Shown here piece after piece: positions 54,027-62,425 of a stretch of DNA of 64,000 bases. Source of the stretch: Methanobacteriota archaeon (GTDB lineage Archaea > Halobacteriota > Methanosarcinia > Methanosarcinales > Methanosarcinaceae). The notes under the pieces were generated by a model. The model was not told the DNA's origin. It saw nothing but the letters and a program-made list of their open reading frames with translations, and did not search any database. A program made the position numbers and the translations under genes. Every line of letters starts with the position of its first letter. Position 1 is the first letter of the stretch. Where the stretch lies: the NCBI GenBank assembly GCA_023399215.1, contig JAEWQJ010000016.1, positions 1 through 64,000 of the forward strand, read 5' to 3'.

Positions 54027-54924
54027 AAAAGAGACAATCGAAAACGGCAGCAGAGGCAGGAGCCCGAGCAAAACTGCGGAAACCCTTGCCATCATCAGGG
54101 CGATGGAATCCCGGAGGCCCGAAGAAGAGCGCATCTATTACGATCCTTACGCCTTTCTCTTCATCAGTCGGGAAACCATAGAGTACTATAGCAGCCATAC
54201 AGCCGAAGCGCGGGCGGTGTTGGAGCAGTCTGAGCGCCTGGTCCCGGGTGTCGGTGTCTCCTGCCTGGTCCGGGCGAGATACTTCGACGACGTCGTGAAA
54301 GCATCGATTACCGATGGCCTGGAGCAGCTCGTGATACTGGGCGCTGGGTACGATTCCCGCGCGTATCGGATCGAAGGGCTAGAGCATGTCCGTGTCTTCG
54401 AGGTCGATGGCCCGACCACCCAAAAGCTGAAGACAGACAAGGTTAGAGAGATCTTCGGCGTGCTGCCGATCCACGTCACTTACGTCCCGGCAGACCTCGC
54501 TGTCGACGATCTGAGCCAGAGGCTCGCTGAGAGCGGATACGACACTTCCCGGAAGACGCTGTTCCTCCTGGAAGGGCTCGTCTATTACCTCCCTCCGATA
54601 GCAGTAGACAAACTGCTTGCCTTCATCGCGCATAGCTCAGGCAGGGGCAGTACAATGGTCTTCGATTACATCCCTGCATCAGTGGTGGACGGCACCTGCA
54701 GGCAGGAAGCCGGCAGGAACTGGCAAAAAGGCGTGACGGATGCGGGAGAGCCCTTCCTGTTCGGCATCGATGAGGTGGCGCTCGAAGCGTTCCTCAGCGA
54801 GAGAGGCTTCACCTTGCAGCAAAAGATGACCAGCCGGGATTACCGAACGGCCTACCTGCGCGGGAAAAACAAGGGAAAACCGGTCAACAGCTTGCTTTCC
54901 TTTGCATATGCAGCCGTCAGGTGA
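54007..54924 (+). CDS. SAM-dependent methyltransferase, LCM/TIGR00027 family (copy A)
   Basis: 305-residue class I methyltransferase of the leucine-carboxyl-methyltransferase-like/TcmP O-methyltransferase group, acting on a small molecule or a carboxylate. Motif I is QLVILGAGYDSRAYRIEG (near residues 100-117), the post-I acidic residue is in VFEVDGPTTQKL, and motif for the product side is LFLLEGLVYYLPP. ATG 54007 with GGAG upstream. The base composition is clearly GC-richer than the paralog at 56537 and the neighbourhood, suggesting a different recent history (transfer). Lies behind TetR and the hydrolase stub. Confidence 0.88.
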   Translation: MQQTNNRKETIENGSRGRSPSKTAETLAIIRAMESRRPEEERIYYDPYAFLFISRETIEYYSSHTAEARAVLEQSERLVPGVGVSCLVRARYFDDVVKASITDGLEQLVILGAGYDSRAYRIEGLEHVRVFEVDGPTTQKLKTDKVREIFGVLPIHVTYVPADLAVDDLSQRLAESGYDTSRKTLFLLEGLVYYLPPIAVDKLLAFIAHSSGRGSTMVFDYIPASVVDGTCRQEAGRNWQKGVTDAGEPFLFGIDEVALEAFLSERGFTLQQKMTSRDYRTAYLRGKNKGKPVNSLLSFAYAAVR

Positions 54925-55059
54925 TGGAAAATCGGACATGGAATTATAACCTTAGTTTAAAAACTTGGGAATACGACCCAGCAATTGGAAGCAAAACTTA
55001 TTAATTCTAATATTTGTGCTTATGTCAATAAGGAATATACTTTTTAATTTGATATTCTA

Positions 55060-55090
55060 GGTGGCTAATCTGTTTAGCAGATCAGCCACC
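55060..55090. terminator. Strong hairpin between convergent genes
   Basis: GGTGGCTAATCTG and CAGATCAGCCACC pair almost perfectly around a 5-nt loop in the 220-bp gap between copy A and the convergent beta-propeller gene. Probably a bidirectional terminator. Confidence 0.6.
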
Positions 55091-55143
55091 ATATTTAAAT
55101 CGTTTCCATAATTTATAGTATAGCTTTTATTAATTTTGTCGTC

Positions 55144-56028
55144 TCACACAGTAGCTATAAACTTTCCAAATGCATAAGGATTGTGCCCCGCATTTATTGT
55201 TTTTATACGGCTGTCAGTTACAGTGTTAATTACAGAGACGGTGTTGCTACCAGAATTAGCTACATATGCCTTTTTTCCGTTTGGTGTGATTGCAACTCCG
55301 GTAGGCCAACTTCCACTTGAGTGAGTAGTTTTGTAGTCAAGATTTATTGTATTAAATATAAAGACACCATCACCCGTTTGGGTCGCCACATATGCCTTTT
55401 CTCCATTTTGAGTAGCTACGACTCCAGAAGCGAACCCTCCTACAGGAGATATCCTACTATTTCCATTTGATGTATCTACCACTGTGATACCATTGCTTAT
55501 CTCGTGTGTAACATATAAATATTCGTTTGAGGTAGCCTCAACTCCTATAGGAACAACTCCTACATTATCCCACGTGTCTATAACAGTATTTGTGGCAGCG
55601 TCAATCACAGAGACACTGGCTTCTCCATGATTTGCCACATACACTTTTGTTCCATCTGGACTGACTGCAACTCCCAAGGGTTCAGAACCTACGTTTATAG
55701 TCTTAATAACATTGTTACTTGAAGTATCAATTACAGAGACGCTATTGTCACCATTGTTTGTCACATATACTCTTTTCATTTTAGGATTTACTGCAACTCC
55801 TATTGGATTAGAGCCAACGTGTATAGTATCGAAAACAGCATCGGTTGCAATGTTAATTACAGAGACGGTTCCATCTCCATAATTTGGAATATATGCATAT
55901 TCATGCACTGTCGTATGTGAAGCATTTTGTTCATTACATGCTAATGAAGTAGACGAAGCAAGAATTACAAAGTAAATTAAGACTACTAAAGTTAAAATTA
56001 TTAAGTGTAGATTGTCCCTGCTTTTCAC
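55144..56028 (-). CDS. Secreted YVTN beta-propeller (surface) protein
   Basis: 294 residues. An N-terminal signal segment (residues 8-30, LIILTLVVLIYFVILAS) is followed by about six 40-residue YVTN/YncE-like blades (KRVYVTNNGDNSVSVIDTSS, TKVYVANHGEASVSVIDAAT, KKAYVANSGSNTVSVINTVT). Such propellers are common in Methanosarcina surface-layer proteins and mediate protein contacts. No C-terminal anchor. The start is GTG at 56028; an ATG eight bases upstream is out of frame. A transmembrane-anchored variant is not excluded. Confidence 0.85.
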   Translation of the reverse strand: MKSRDNLHLIILTLVVLIYFVILASSTSLACNEQNASHTTVHEYAYIPNYGDGTVSVINIATDAVFDTIHVGSNPIGVAVNPKMKRVYVTNNGDNSVSVIDTSSNNVIKTINVGSEPLGVAVSPDGTKVYVANHGEASVSVIDAATNTVIDTWDNVGVVPIGVEATSNEYLYVTHEISNGITVVDTSNGNSRISPVGGFASGVVATQNGEKAYVATQTGDGVFIFNTINLDYKTTHSSGSWPTGVAITPNGKKAYVANSGSNTVSVINTVTDSRIKTINAGHNPYAFGKFIATV

Positions 56029-56275
56029 TATTCATTTTGGTCCCCCAAAATTGAAATGGAATAGACTTTTTAATAAGTGATATATTGTTAGCGAGAATTA
56101 TTTTCACTTCGTATAATTTAGCAGACAGCGGTTAATTTCCTTTGACAATTTACAAAATATCTGAAGGATATGATGATAGAGTAATCTTTTCTCCACTGTT
56201 GATTTTTAATTCCTTTCTTAAAGCTTGATTTTGGTTGTAGTCTCAAATGAACGATTCTAAATTTGAGTAACCAAG
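56029..56275. other. Spacer between the beta-propeller gene and a methyltransferase relic
   Basis: Holds the presumed minus-strand promoter of the propeller gene. Nothing else recognised. Confidence 0.35.
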
Positions 56276-56428
56276 GATGGAACGGTCGAGAATTTTCTTG
56301 AGGAGAGAGGATTTTCCATAGTTCAAAATGTGACTGCTGAAGAATACAAAAAAATGTACTTCCACGGAATAAACAAAGACAGAGAAGTGTGCAGCCTCTT
56401 ATCCTTTGCCCATGCGGTGGTCCAATAA
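56276..56428 (+). pseudogene. C-terminal relic of an LCM-type methyltransferase, copy 2
   Basis: DGTVENFLEERGFSIVQNVT, then EEYKKMYFHGINKDREVCSL and SFAHAVVQ-stop, matching the last 50 residues of the intact gene at 56537-57457. The sequence is cleanly in frame to its natural stop; the 5' part is lost. Confidence 0.85.
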
Positions 56429-56536
56429 AAATAACAATAGACTAGAATTTATAAATGAGACGTTACATTATTAATAATAATCAAGTGATGGAAAAATAAA
56501 TTATGGTGAAACTTTTATTCAATGGAGTGAATATTT

Positions 56537-57457
56537 ATGGAAACCCTGGACGAGAAAGAAAACAAAATTTTGAATATTATGAATAGGAAAAGGCCCAGCA
56601 GCAAAACGGCTGAAGGAGTTGCACTTTACCGACTGGGCGAATCAATCAAGCCAGAAGGCGAACGCATCTGTTACGACCCGTATGCTATCTATTTCATCAA
56701 CCCTGATATTCTGGAATTTGTTCGCAATAATCCTGAGAAAGTAAAGGCTGATGCAGAGCGGTACGAAAGATTCCTTCCCGGTATGGTTAATTCTGGAATA
56801 GCCAGAGTCAGGTATTTCGATGATTTTGTAGGGAAGTCAGCAGATGAAGGGCTTGAGCAACTGATCATCCTTGGTGCAGGATATGATACCCGCGCCTATC
56901 GGATCGAAGGACTGAAAGAAATAAAGGTGTTCGAGGTAGATCACCCAGATACTCAAAATTTGAAGATAGAAACAATCAGGAAGATCTTCAGCTCCCTCCC
57001 GGATCACGTCGCATACGTCCCAATTGATCTGGAAACCGAAAATCCTGGCCAGAAACTGCAGGATGCAGGGTACAATAAATCTAAGAAGACCCTCTTTCTT
57101 ATGGAGGGGCTCTTATATTACCTTCCTCCAAAAGTTGTGGATGAGATACTGGCTTTTATACGGATGAACGCGGGAACAGGAAGTTCCATCCTCTTCGATT
57201 ATTTGCCTGAATCCGTAATCAATGGAAGCTGTGAGTTAGAGGTGGGGAGGAATATCCATAACCATCTGGCACAAGTTGGAGAACCACTGAAGTTCGGTAT
57301 TAAGGAAGGAACGATCGAAACTTTTCTCACGAAGAGAGGATTTTCCGGAGTCCAGAACGTGACTGCTGAAGAATACAAAAAAATGTACTTCCATGGAATA
57401 AACAAAGACAGGAATGTATGCAGCCTATATTCTTTTGTCCATGCTGTAATTGAATGA
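56537..57457 (+). CDS. SAM-dependent methyltransferase, LCM/TIGR00027 family (copy B)
   Basis: 306 residues, paralog of copy A with Methanosarcina-like AT-rich composition. N-terminal KRPSSKTAEGVALYRLGE and RICYDPYAIYFINPDILEFV; motif I LEQLIILGAGYDTRAYRIEG; VFEVDHPDTQNLKI; LFLMEGLLYYLPPKVVDEIL; C-terminal KKMYFHGINKDRNVCSLYSF. Start ATG 56537 with GGAGTGA. The relics at 50891, 56276 and 59940 are closest to this copy, so it was duplicated repeatedly. Substrate unknown; polyketide-type O-methylation is known for distant members. Confidence 0.9.
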   Translation: METLDEKENKILNIMNRKRPSSKTAEGVALYRLGESIKPEGERICYDPYAIYFINPDILEFVRNNPEKVKADAERYERFLPGMVNSGIARVRYFDDFVGKSADEGLEQLIILGAGYDTRAYRIEGLKEIKVFEVDHPDTQNLKIETIRKIFSSLPDHVAYVPIDLETENPGQKLQDAGYNKSKKTLFLMEGLLYYLPPKVVDEILAFIRMNAGTGSSILFDYLPESVINGSCELEVGRNIHNHLAQVGEPLKFGIKEGTIETFLTKRGFSGVQNVTAEEYKKMYFHGINKDRNVCSLYSFVHAVIE

Positions 57458-57510
57458 GTGAGCTTTGCAGGTTCCAGGAGCATAAGTGGTTAGACTTGAA
57501 ATGAGAAATG

Positions 57511-58560
57511 ATAATTTTGCAACAGAACAAAATAAAAGTTAACTTCAACGGCGTAGCGCGAACTTCCGTAGCGCCATTGTATGCTCGAGCGAAGGTGAGT
57601 AAAGAACACGGCTCAATGTTCTATGATGCCAAAGCGATTGAACTCGTTGAACGAATGGATTCCGATTTAATTTCAATTAATAAGGCAGATATTAACTATT
57701 TAGATTTTAGTTTTGTGGCACGAGCAATTCGATAATGTGGTAAAGGCACACATCAAAGAACAACCTCATGCATCGGTAGTTAATCTTGGTGCTGGACTTG
57801 ATACTGAATTTTACCGTATTGATAACGGTACAATTCGCTGGTACGATCTCGACCTTCCTGATGTCATCGAAATCAGAAAGCAGATACTCCACAGATAGGG
57901 CTACTTGCATCGCAAAGTCTTTTCTCGACCCTAGCTGGTGTCAGAATATAGAAACTGAAAGTGGCGTGTTTATGATTGCTTGTGGACTCTTGTGTTACTT
58001 TAATGAAACGCAAGTACGTCAGTTTTTTTCACTGATAGCAGACCGTCTACCAGGCTCCGAAATTGTATTTGATGCTGAATCAAAATCAAGTAGTATTGTT
58101 GATGGAAACTCCGGAGCCTACGGAGTAGGGTGGAGTGATGATGAACCGGAGAAACGAGTGCACTACAAACTGAAGCTTTAATGGCGTTTAAGAACGTGTG
58201 GTTGAGAGTTCCAAAAGATGTAAAAGATAGGATGGTCGGAGCTTTAAAAACACCGACTAAACCGCAAAGCACATAGTGGGAGGATTTCGAAGTGTGGTGG
58301 AACCAGCTCAACGCCAAAGAAAAAGGCAAAGAAGAAAAAGGCAAAGCGATGAGCGATTTCCTTGATGGCCATTCCAAGGACTTAAAATGCGAATGTCCAT
58401 TGGAAGATGCGAATGAAATGACAATGTGGGATAACCGTATCACAGTTGTTGATCAGTTTCCTCTGTTTTTTTAAAGTCATTCCTGAAGCATATTCCCGAA
58501 CAGACAGCCTGTTACGGTTTGCCAAGGATAAGATAAATGTGGCTTTTTCGTTTACACGCA
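57511..58560 (+). pseudogene. Divergent LCM/TcmP-type methyltransferase, multiply broken (copy 3)
   Basis: Fragments in changing frames: VARTSVAPLYARAKVSKEHG (57553-57612), QFDNVVKAHIKEQPHASVVN and LGAGLDTEFYRIDNGTIRWY (motif I, about 57724-57845), then IACGLLCYFNETQVRQFFSL (57970-58030), YGVGWSDDEPEKRVHYKL, and finally FEVWWNQLNAKEKGK and MTMWDNRITVVDQFPLF (58280-58470). The order matches one O-methyltransferase of the polyketide-biosynthesis type. At least four disruptions. Confidence 0.7.
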
Positions 58561-58867
58561 ATTATAAGAACATGACTCATGGGACTATTCCTTCAAATTT
58601 AGAAAGACTCAATCTTCAAACGACATACGGAAATCTTCAGATCAATCGCATGGTCTTTTTGCCAGTACCAGTGAGGCAGTCCCATTGATCCTTGGAGGAT
58701 CGGGGCTGGCGGAAGGATTGTATTTCGCTTACTTTTGCCGAATCGATACAAAATGAATCAATACAAAATACTGGTTTTTCCCGCGAGCCGGACATGATCC
58801 GGATACGGAATCGAACGCTTGAATATATTGGTTTCCCAGAAAAAGTGAGTGAAAGAGCGATTGAGTA
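58480..58867 (+). pseudogene. C-terminal relic of a condensation/acyltransferase-like protein
   Basis: Pieces FSFTRNYKNMTHGTIPSNLE and RLNLQTTYGNLQINRMVFLP, then IRIRNRTLEYIGFPEKVSER with stops and frameshifts between. They remind me of the end of condensation-domain or alcohol-acetyltransferase-like proteins, which carry 'LNLQTTYG' and a final helix of this type. This is a weak, memory-based call. It could belong with the decayed methyltransferase to a lost small biosynthetic cluster. Confidence 0.3.
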
Positions 58868-59200
58868 ATAATATATGCAAAAAATGTTTCCATGGTCAAA
58901 GTGAGTAAGGTTAGCTATTAGCTTGTTCCTGTTCGTCTGAAGGCGATAGGATGTTAAAAACAGCTTAATTACATAAACTTATGTGAAAAATCGTCCTCCT
59001 TTCACAAACAGAGATATAAAGAAAAGTAGATAATTGCTGTGAGTAATAAATCTACTCTTAATGGGATTTGATATAATAACTCATATTATAAAACTATAAA
59101 TTTATGTAGTGATATTACACTGACTTTTATCACCAAATTTTGGAACTTAGTCGAATGAATGCGAATTAAATTTATTTTTTGCTCAGAGATAGGTGAGAGA
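58868..59200. other. Spacer with promoter-like sequence
   Basis: No gene is supported. AT-rich TATAA-containing stretch around 59075-59105 precedes the hydrolase. Confidence 0.35.
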
Positions 59201-59920
59201 ATGGAAAAAAGGCATTTTTATATCTCAAATAATAAAATTCGTATTCCTGCCATTCTGTGGGGAAAACCGAGTGAAAAGCTGTTGATTGAAGTTCATGGAA
59301 ATCTTTCTAATAAAGAGGACACCGTAATTTCCATGATGGCACAAAAAGCCGTTGAAAAAGGTTACCAGGCACTAAGCTTTGACCTGCCAATGCACGGTGA
59401 GCGCGTAAATGAGGAATATGCCTGTATTCCTGAAAATTGCGTAAGTGATCTGGCCGCTGTTTATGAATATGCAAAATCACTTGCACCTGACATTTATTTG
59501 TTTGCGTGCAGTATGGGAGCCTATTTCAGTCTGCTTGCCTATCACGACCTTAACATAAGGCAAGGTTTGTTTCTCTCGCCCGTCGTCAATATGGAACGCA
59601 TCATATACAATATGATGGAAGGTTTCCAGGTAAGTGAAGAAAGACTAAAAGCAGAGCATGAGATCCGGTTGCCGATTGGGCAAACACTGGAATGGAACTA
59701 TTATTGCTACGTGAAAGAAAACCCAATTTGTTTTGAATGGAAAGTACCTACTGCCATTTTGTATGGTTCTGACGATAATCTCTCTGAATGGGATGAGATC
59801 TCAGCATTTGCAGAGAGGTATCAATCAACAGTTAAAGTCCTGGAGCATGGAGAGCATTACTTCCATACGGAAGATCAATTGAAGGTTTTTGATAGATGGG
59901 CAGATGAAAATCTGCTGTAA
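59201..59920 (+). CDS. Alpha/beta hydrolase
   Basis: 239-residue serine hydrolase. Oxyanion strand LLIEVHGNLSNKEDTV, nucleophile elbow YLFACSMGAYFSLLAY (Cys-Ser-Met-Gly; first Gly of GxSxG replaced by Ala/Cys context), acid in AILYGSDDNLSEWDE and His in VLEHGEHYFHTEDQ. Start ATG 59201 (AGGTGAGA 4 nt upstream); an in-frame ATG 14 codons earlier has no site. Cytoplasmic esterase/lipase-like; the substrate is unknown. It is followed directly by the fourth methyltransferase relic. Confidence 0.85.
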   Translation: MEKRHFYISNNKIRIPAILWGKPSEKLLIEVHGNLSNKEDTVISMMAQKAVEKGYQALSFDLPMHGERVNEEYACIPENCVSDLAAVYEYAKSLAPDIYLFACSMGAYFSLLAYHDLNIRQGLFLSPVVNMERIIYNMMEGFQVSEERLKAEHEIRLPIGQTLEWNYYCYVKENPICFEWKVPTAILYGSDDNLSEWDEISAFAERYQSTVKVLEHGEHYFHTEDQLKVFDRWADENLL

Positions 59921-59939
59921 AACTTGATGTTATACTGCA

Positions 59940-59990
59940 AACAGAGAAGTATGCAGTATTTATTATTTTACTCACGCAGTGATCGAATAA
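59940..59990 (+). pseudogene. C-terminal relic of an LCM-type methyltransferase, copy 4
   Basis: NREVCSIYYFTHAVIE-stop equals the final 16 residues of the methyltransferase group (KDREVCSLLSFAHAVVQ and KDRNVCSLYSFVHAVIE). Its position right behind the hydrolase stop at 59920 suggests that the hydrolase arrived by replacing most of a methyltransferase gene. Confidence 0.75.
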
Positions 59991-60066
59991 TTCATGTTTC
60001 ACAGATTGAGAAATAACGAAAAGCAATAAACGCTGATGATCAATATATCTGTCCAGAGGATTTGAT

Positions 60067-60888
60067 ATGATGTCTCACCTTATCGTTGATCAGGATCGCT
60101 GCACAGGATGCGGCCTTTGTGTAAAGATGTGCTCTTCGGGTATTATTATCCTTGATGATAAGTCAAATCTTCCTCAGATGCAGGAAGAAAACGTTTCCCA
60201 CTGTCTCTATTGCGGCCACTGCGAGGCATTTTGTCCGTCTCAGGCCCTCATTCTTAACCTCCGTCCTGATGAAAAAGTTCCCCTGCCTGCCGGTGCTGGC
60301 AATATCTCTTCGGAGGATATAACCTTCTATCTCAAAAAACGCAGGTCTATCCGACATTTTACCAGGGAACCCGTGCCAAAGGAGAAAATCCTTGAGGTCC
60401 TCGATATTGCCCGTTATGCAGCATCTGGAGGTAACGGTCAGCCGGTGCAGTGGCTGATAATCCATGATCCCGAAGAAGTAAAGAAGATTGCCGGGCTCAC
60501 TATTGAATGGATGAAAAACCTGCTGAACACCGACCACCCTATGAGCGGGTTTGTGCCGATGCTTATTTCTGCATGGGAACAGGGAATCGATGTCATCTGT
60601 CGGGGCGCTCCACACCTGCTTTTCGCCCACATTCCAGAGGACAACCCTATTGCGCCTACTGATGCTATCATCGCCCTCACCCATTTCGATATCGCTGCAC
60701 CGGCATTCGGGATCGGGACATGCTGGGCGGGATTCGTTGCGGCTGCTGCCATGTCTTATGAACCTCTCCAGAAGGAACTCAACCTGCCCGCAGGACGAAA
60801 GTCTGCCTATGCAATGATGTTTGGCAATCCGGAGTACAAGGTTTATGGAATCCCCCGCAGGAAACCTCTTGAGGTTATGTGGAAGTAA
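60067..60888 (+). CDS. Nitroreductase with N-terminal 2x[4Fe-4S] ferredoxin domain
   Basis: 273 residues. Ferredoxin-like N terminus: DQDRCTGCGLCVKMCSSGII and VSHCLYCGHCEAFCPSQAL (eight cysteines). Nitroreductase domain from about residue 90: LKKRRSIRHFTREPVPKEKI (FMN site), ARYAASGGNGQPVQWLII, IGTCWAGFVAAAAM and MFGNPEYKVYGIPRRKP. It would move electrons from ferredoxin to FMN and an organic acceptor. ATG 60067 with AGAGGATT upstream. Fusion type known from anaerobes. GC-richer than flanks. Confidence 0.9.
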   Translation: MMSHLIVDQDRCTGCGLCVKMCSSGIIILDDKSNLPQMQEENVSHCLYCGHCEAFCPSQALILNLRPDEKVPLPAGAGNISSEDITFYLKKRRSIRHFTREPVPKEKILEVLDIARYAASGGNGQPVQWLIIHDPEEVKKIAGLTIEWMKNLLNTDHPMSGFVPMLISAWEQGIDVICRGAPHLLFAHIPEDNPIAPTDAIIALTHFDIAAPAFGIGTCWAGFVAAAAMSYEPLQKELNLPAGRKSAYAMMFGNPEYKVYGIPRRKPLEVMWK

Positions 60889-60918
60889 TGTTAAAAGATT
60901 TTGAGAGAGATTAATACT

Positions 60919-61015
60919 ATGATAAAAATTGCCGTTCTCCCGGGAAGCCCTTGAAAGAACGGCAGCACCACTATTTTGCTGGGATCATGGCCCAGAAAAA
61001 AGCCTGGCTCGACTA
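60919..61015 (+). pseudogene. NADPH-dependent FMN reductase / flavodoxin-like N-terminal stub
   Basis: ATG 60919 (GAGAGA upstream) gives MIKIAVLPGSP, then TGA (60952, where the family has Arg, e.g. CGA), then KNGSTTILLGSWPRKK. This is the classical FMN-phosphate loop GSPRKNGST with a nonsense mutation. Sequence after about 61015 is not family-like and leads into a minisatellite. Confidence 0.7.
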
Positions 61016-61040
61016 ACTCTTCCCATATACAGACATGGAC

Positions 61041-61187
61041 CTGAGTCCAGAAGTACCTGAGTCCAGAAGTACCTGAGTCCAGAAGCACCTGAGTCCAGAA
61101 GCATCTGAGTCCAGAAGCGCCTGAGTCCAGAAGCACCTGAATCAAAGGAGTCTCTTGAATCAAAGGAGTCTCTTTCATCCTCACTTT
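61041..61187. repeat. 16-bp minisatellite
   Basis: CTGAGTCCAGAAGYAC repeats at 61041, 61057, 61073, 61089, 61105 and 61121 (exact 16-bp spacing), followed by a degenerate copy at 61137 and two copies of TTGAATCAAAGGAGTCTC (18 bp). A non-triplet period and in-frame stops exclude coding. Confidence 0.9.
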
Positions 61188-61317
61188 AATACAGTTACAC
61201 ATATGAAAAAATTATTACACAAATGGTAAACGCTGCCGATTGACTACTCCCAGTTTTAAAACTGATCATTAAAAGCATCAAGAATAGTTCACGAGTCTTT
61301 ATTAAACACCTGCTTTA

Positions 61318-61767
61318 TCAGCGTCCGTCGAACCTGATAATCAATCCTGTCTTAGATTTACACTCAAATCCAGCATTTTCGTAAAACGGTATAGCTTCTT
61401 TTCTTCCTGTAAGGAGCATAATTTTGTAACAGTCTTTTTCTCTGGCTATCTCCTGTGCCCTTTTTAAAAGTCTTGTTCCAATTCCCCTTTTTCTATAATC
61501 TGGATGTGTAACGACACTCTCGATAATGGCATAAGGACTTGCGCTCCTTGTCAGGTTCTTGATAATAATCATTACGCAGGTGGATACCAGTTTTCCATCT
61601 ACTTCGACCACAAGGTAGTGCTGACTCGGGTCTTCCAATATTTCTTGCCATAGATTTTTGAGCTCAGCATCCTCTACAAGATCCGGATCATCCTTGTTCA
61701 GGTACTTATAAAGATCTAGCAGTTCTCTCAATTCATGCTTTTGAATATAGCGAATAATTTCACTCAT
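61318..61767 (-). CDS. GNAT-family N-acetyltransferase
   Basis: 149 residues, single GNAT domain. Acetyl-CoA loop HPDYRKRGIGTRLLKRAQEI (RKRGIG), preceding beta strand VSTCVMIIIKNLTRSASPYA, and C-terminal KIMLLTGRKEAIPFYENAGF. Typical RimI-like/small-molecule acetyltransferase length. ATG with AAGGA. It is on the same strand as, and 28 nt downstream of, the DJ-1/PfpI gene, so the two are probably co-transcribed. Confidence 0.9.
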   Translation of the reverse strand: MSEIIRYIQKHELRELLDLYKYLNKDDPDLVEDAELKNLWQEILEDPSQHYLVVEVDGKLVSTCVMIIIKNLTRSASPYAIIESVVTHPDYRKRGIGTRLLKRAQEIAREKDCYKIMLLTGRKEAIPFYENAGFECKSKTGLIIRFDGR

Positions 61768-61795
61768 AGTCAGTCCTTTTCCTAGTTCTCTTTTC

Positions 61796-62425
61796 TTAGT
61801 CCCTTTTTCTTAAGTACTCAGGAGCCTGTGGAGTTTTATGCATCATACCATAAGATCTGCCTGATGGGTAGTACTCGGCACCGAGCTGAATCTTTCCTGC
61901 TGTTTTTTCATCTGTCATATATTCAATAAATGCAAGCGCAAGATCAATGCCAGCAGAAATGCCTGCCGAAGTCCAGATATTTCCGTCTCTAACAATTCGA
62001 TCCTCGACTACCTCCACATCACTCAGATCTCGCAGTTTCTGAAGTGAAGCCCAGTGGGTAGTAGCTCGCCTGTTTGAGAGCAGGCCGGCACGGTGAAGGA
62101 TAAATGTGCCGGTACAGACCGACAGCACAGCTTTGCAATGTTTGGCTTGCTCGGTAGCGAATTGAATTAGGGATGGGTTCTCAACTTCTCTCTGTGTGCC
62201 TTCGCCGCCCGGTACAAGGAGAAAATCAAGTGGAGGGCAATCTGCAAAGGTGACATGAGGATTTATGGACATTCCTTTGCTACAGATCACGGGAGCGGGA
62301 TTTTCGGCAACCATGAAGCATTTCTCAGGTCCCTGGGCAAATTTGCTCCAGAGTGATATTATTTCCCAGGGGCCAACAAGGTCCAGTTCTTCCATCCCTT
62401 GGAAAATCAAAAATCCGAAATTCAT
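61796..62425 (-). CDS. DJ-1/PfpI-family protein
   Basis: 209 residues of the class I glutamine-amidotransferase-like fold: LIFQGMEELDLVGPWEIISL (first strand with conserved Glu), LLVPGGEGTQREVENPSLIQ, nucleophile-elbow Cys in LSVCTGTFILHRAGLLS and AGISAGIDLALAFIEYM. It resembles isonitrile hydratase/AraC-type N-terminal domains without the HTH. Likely hydrolase or chaperone role; unproven. The start at ATG 62425 lacks a clear ribosome-binding site and may be leaderless. Confidence 0.85.
   Translation of the reverse strand: MNFGFLIFQGMEELDLVGPWEIISLWSKFAQGPEKCFMVAENPAPVICSKGMSINPHVTFADCPPLDFLLVPGGEGTQREVENPSLIQFATEQAKHCKAVLSVCTGTFILHRAGLLSNRRATTHWASLQKLRDLSDVEVVEDRIVRDGNIWTSAGISAGIDLALAFIEYMTDEKTAGKIQLGAEYYPSGRSYGMMHKTPQAPEYLRKRD

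Noticed and set aside
61031..61160. Possible CRISPR or coding repeat (16-bp units)
   Set aside because: The units are adjacent without spacers and the period is not a multiple of three, so neither CRISPR nor protein repeat fits.
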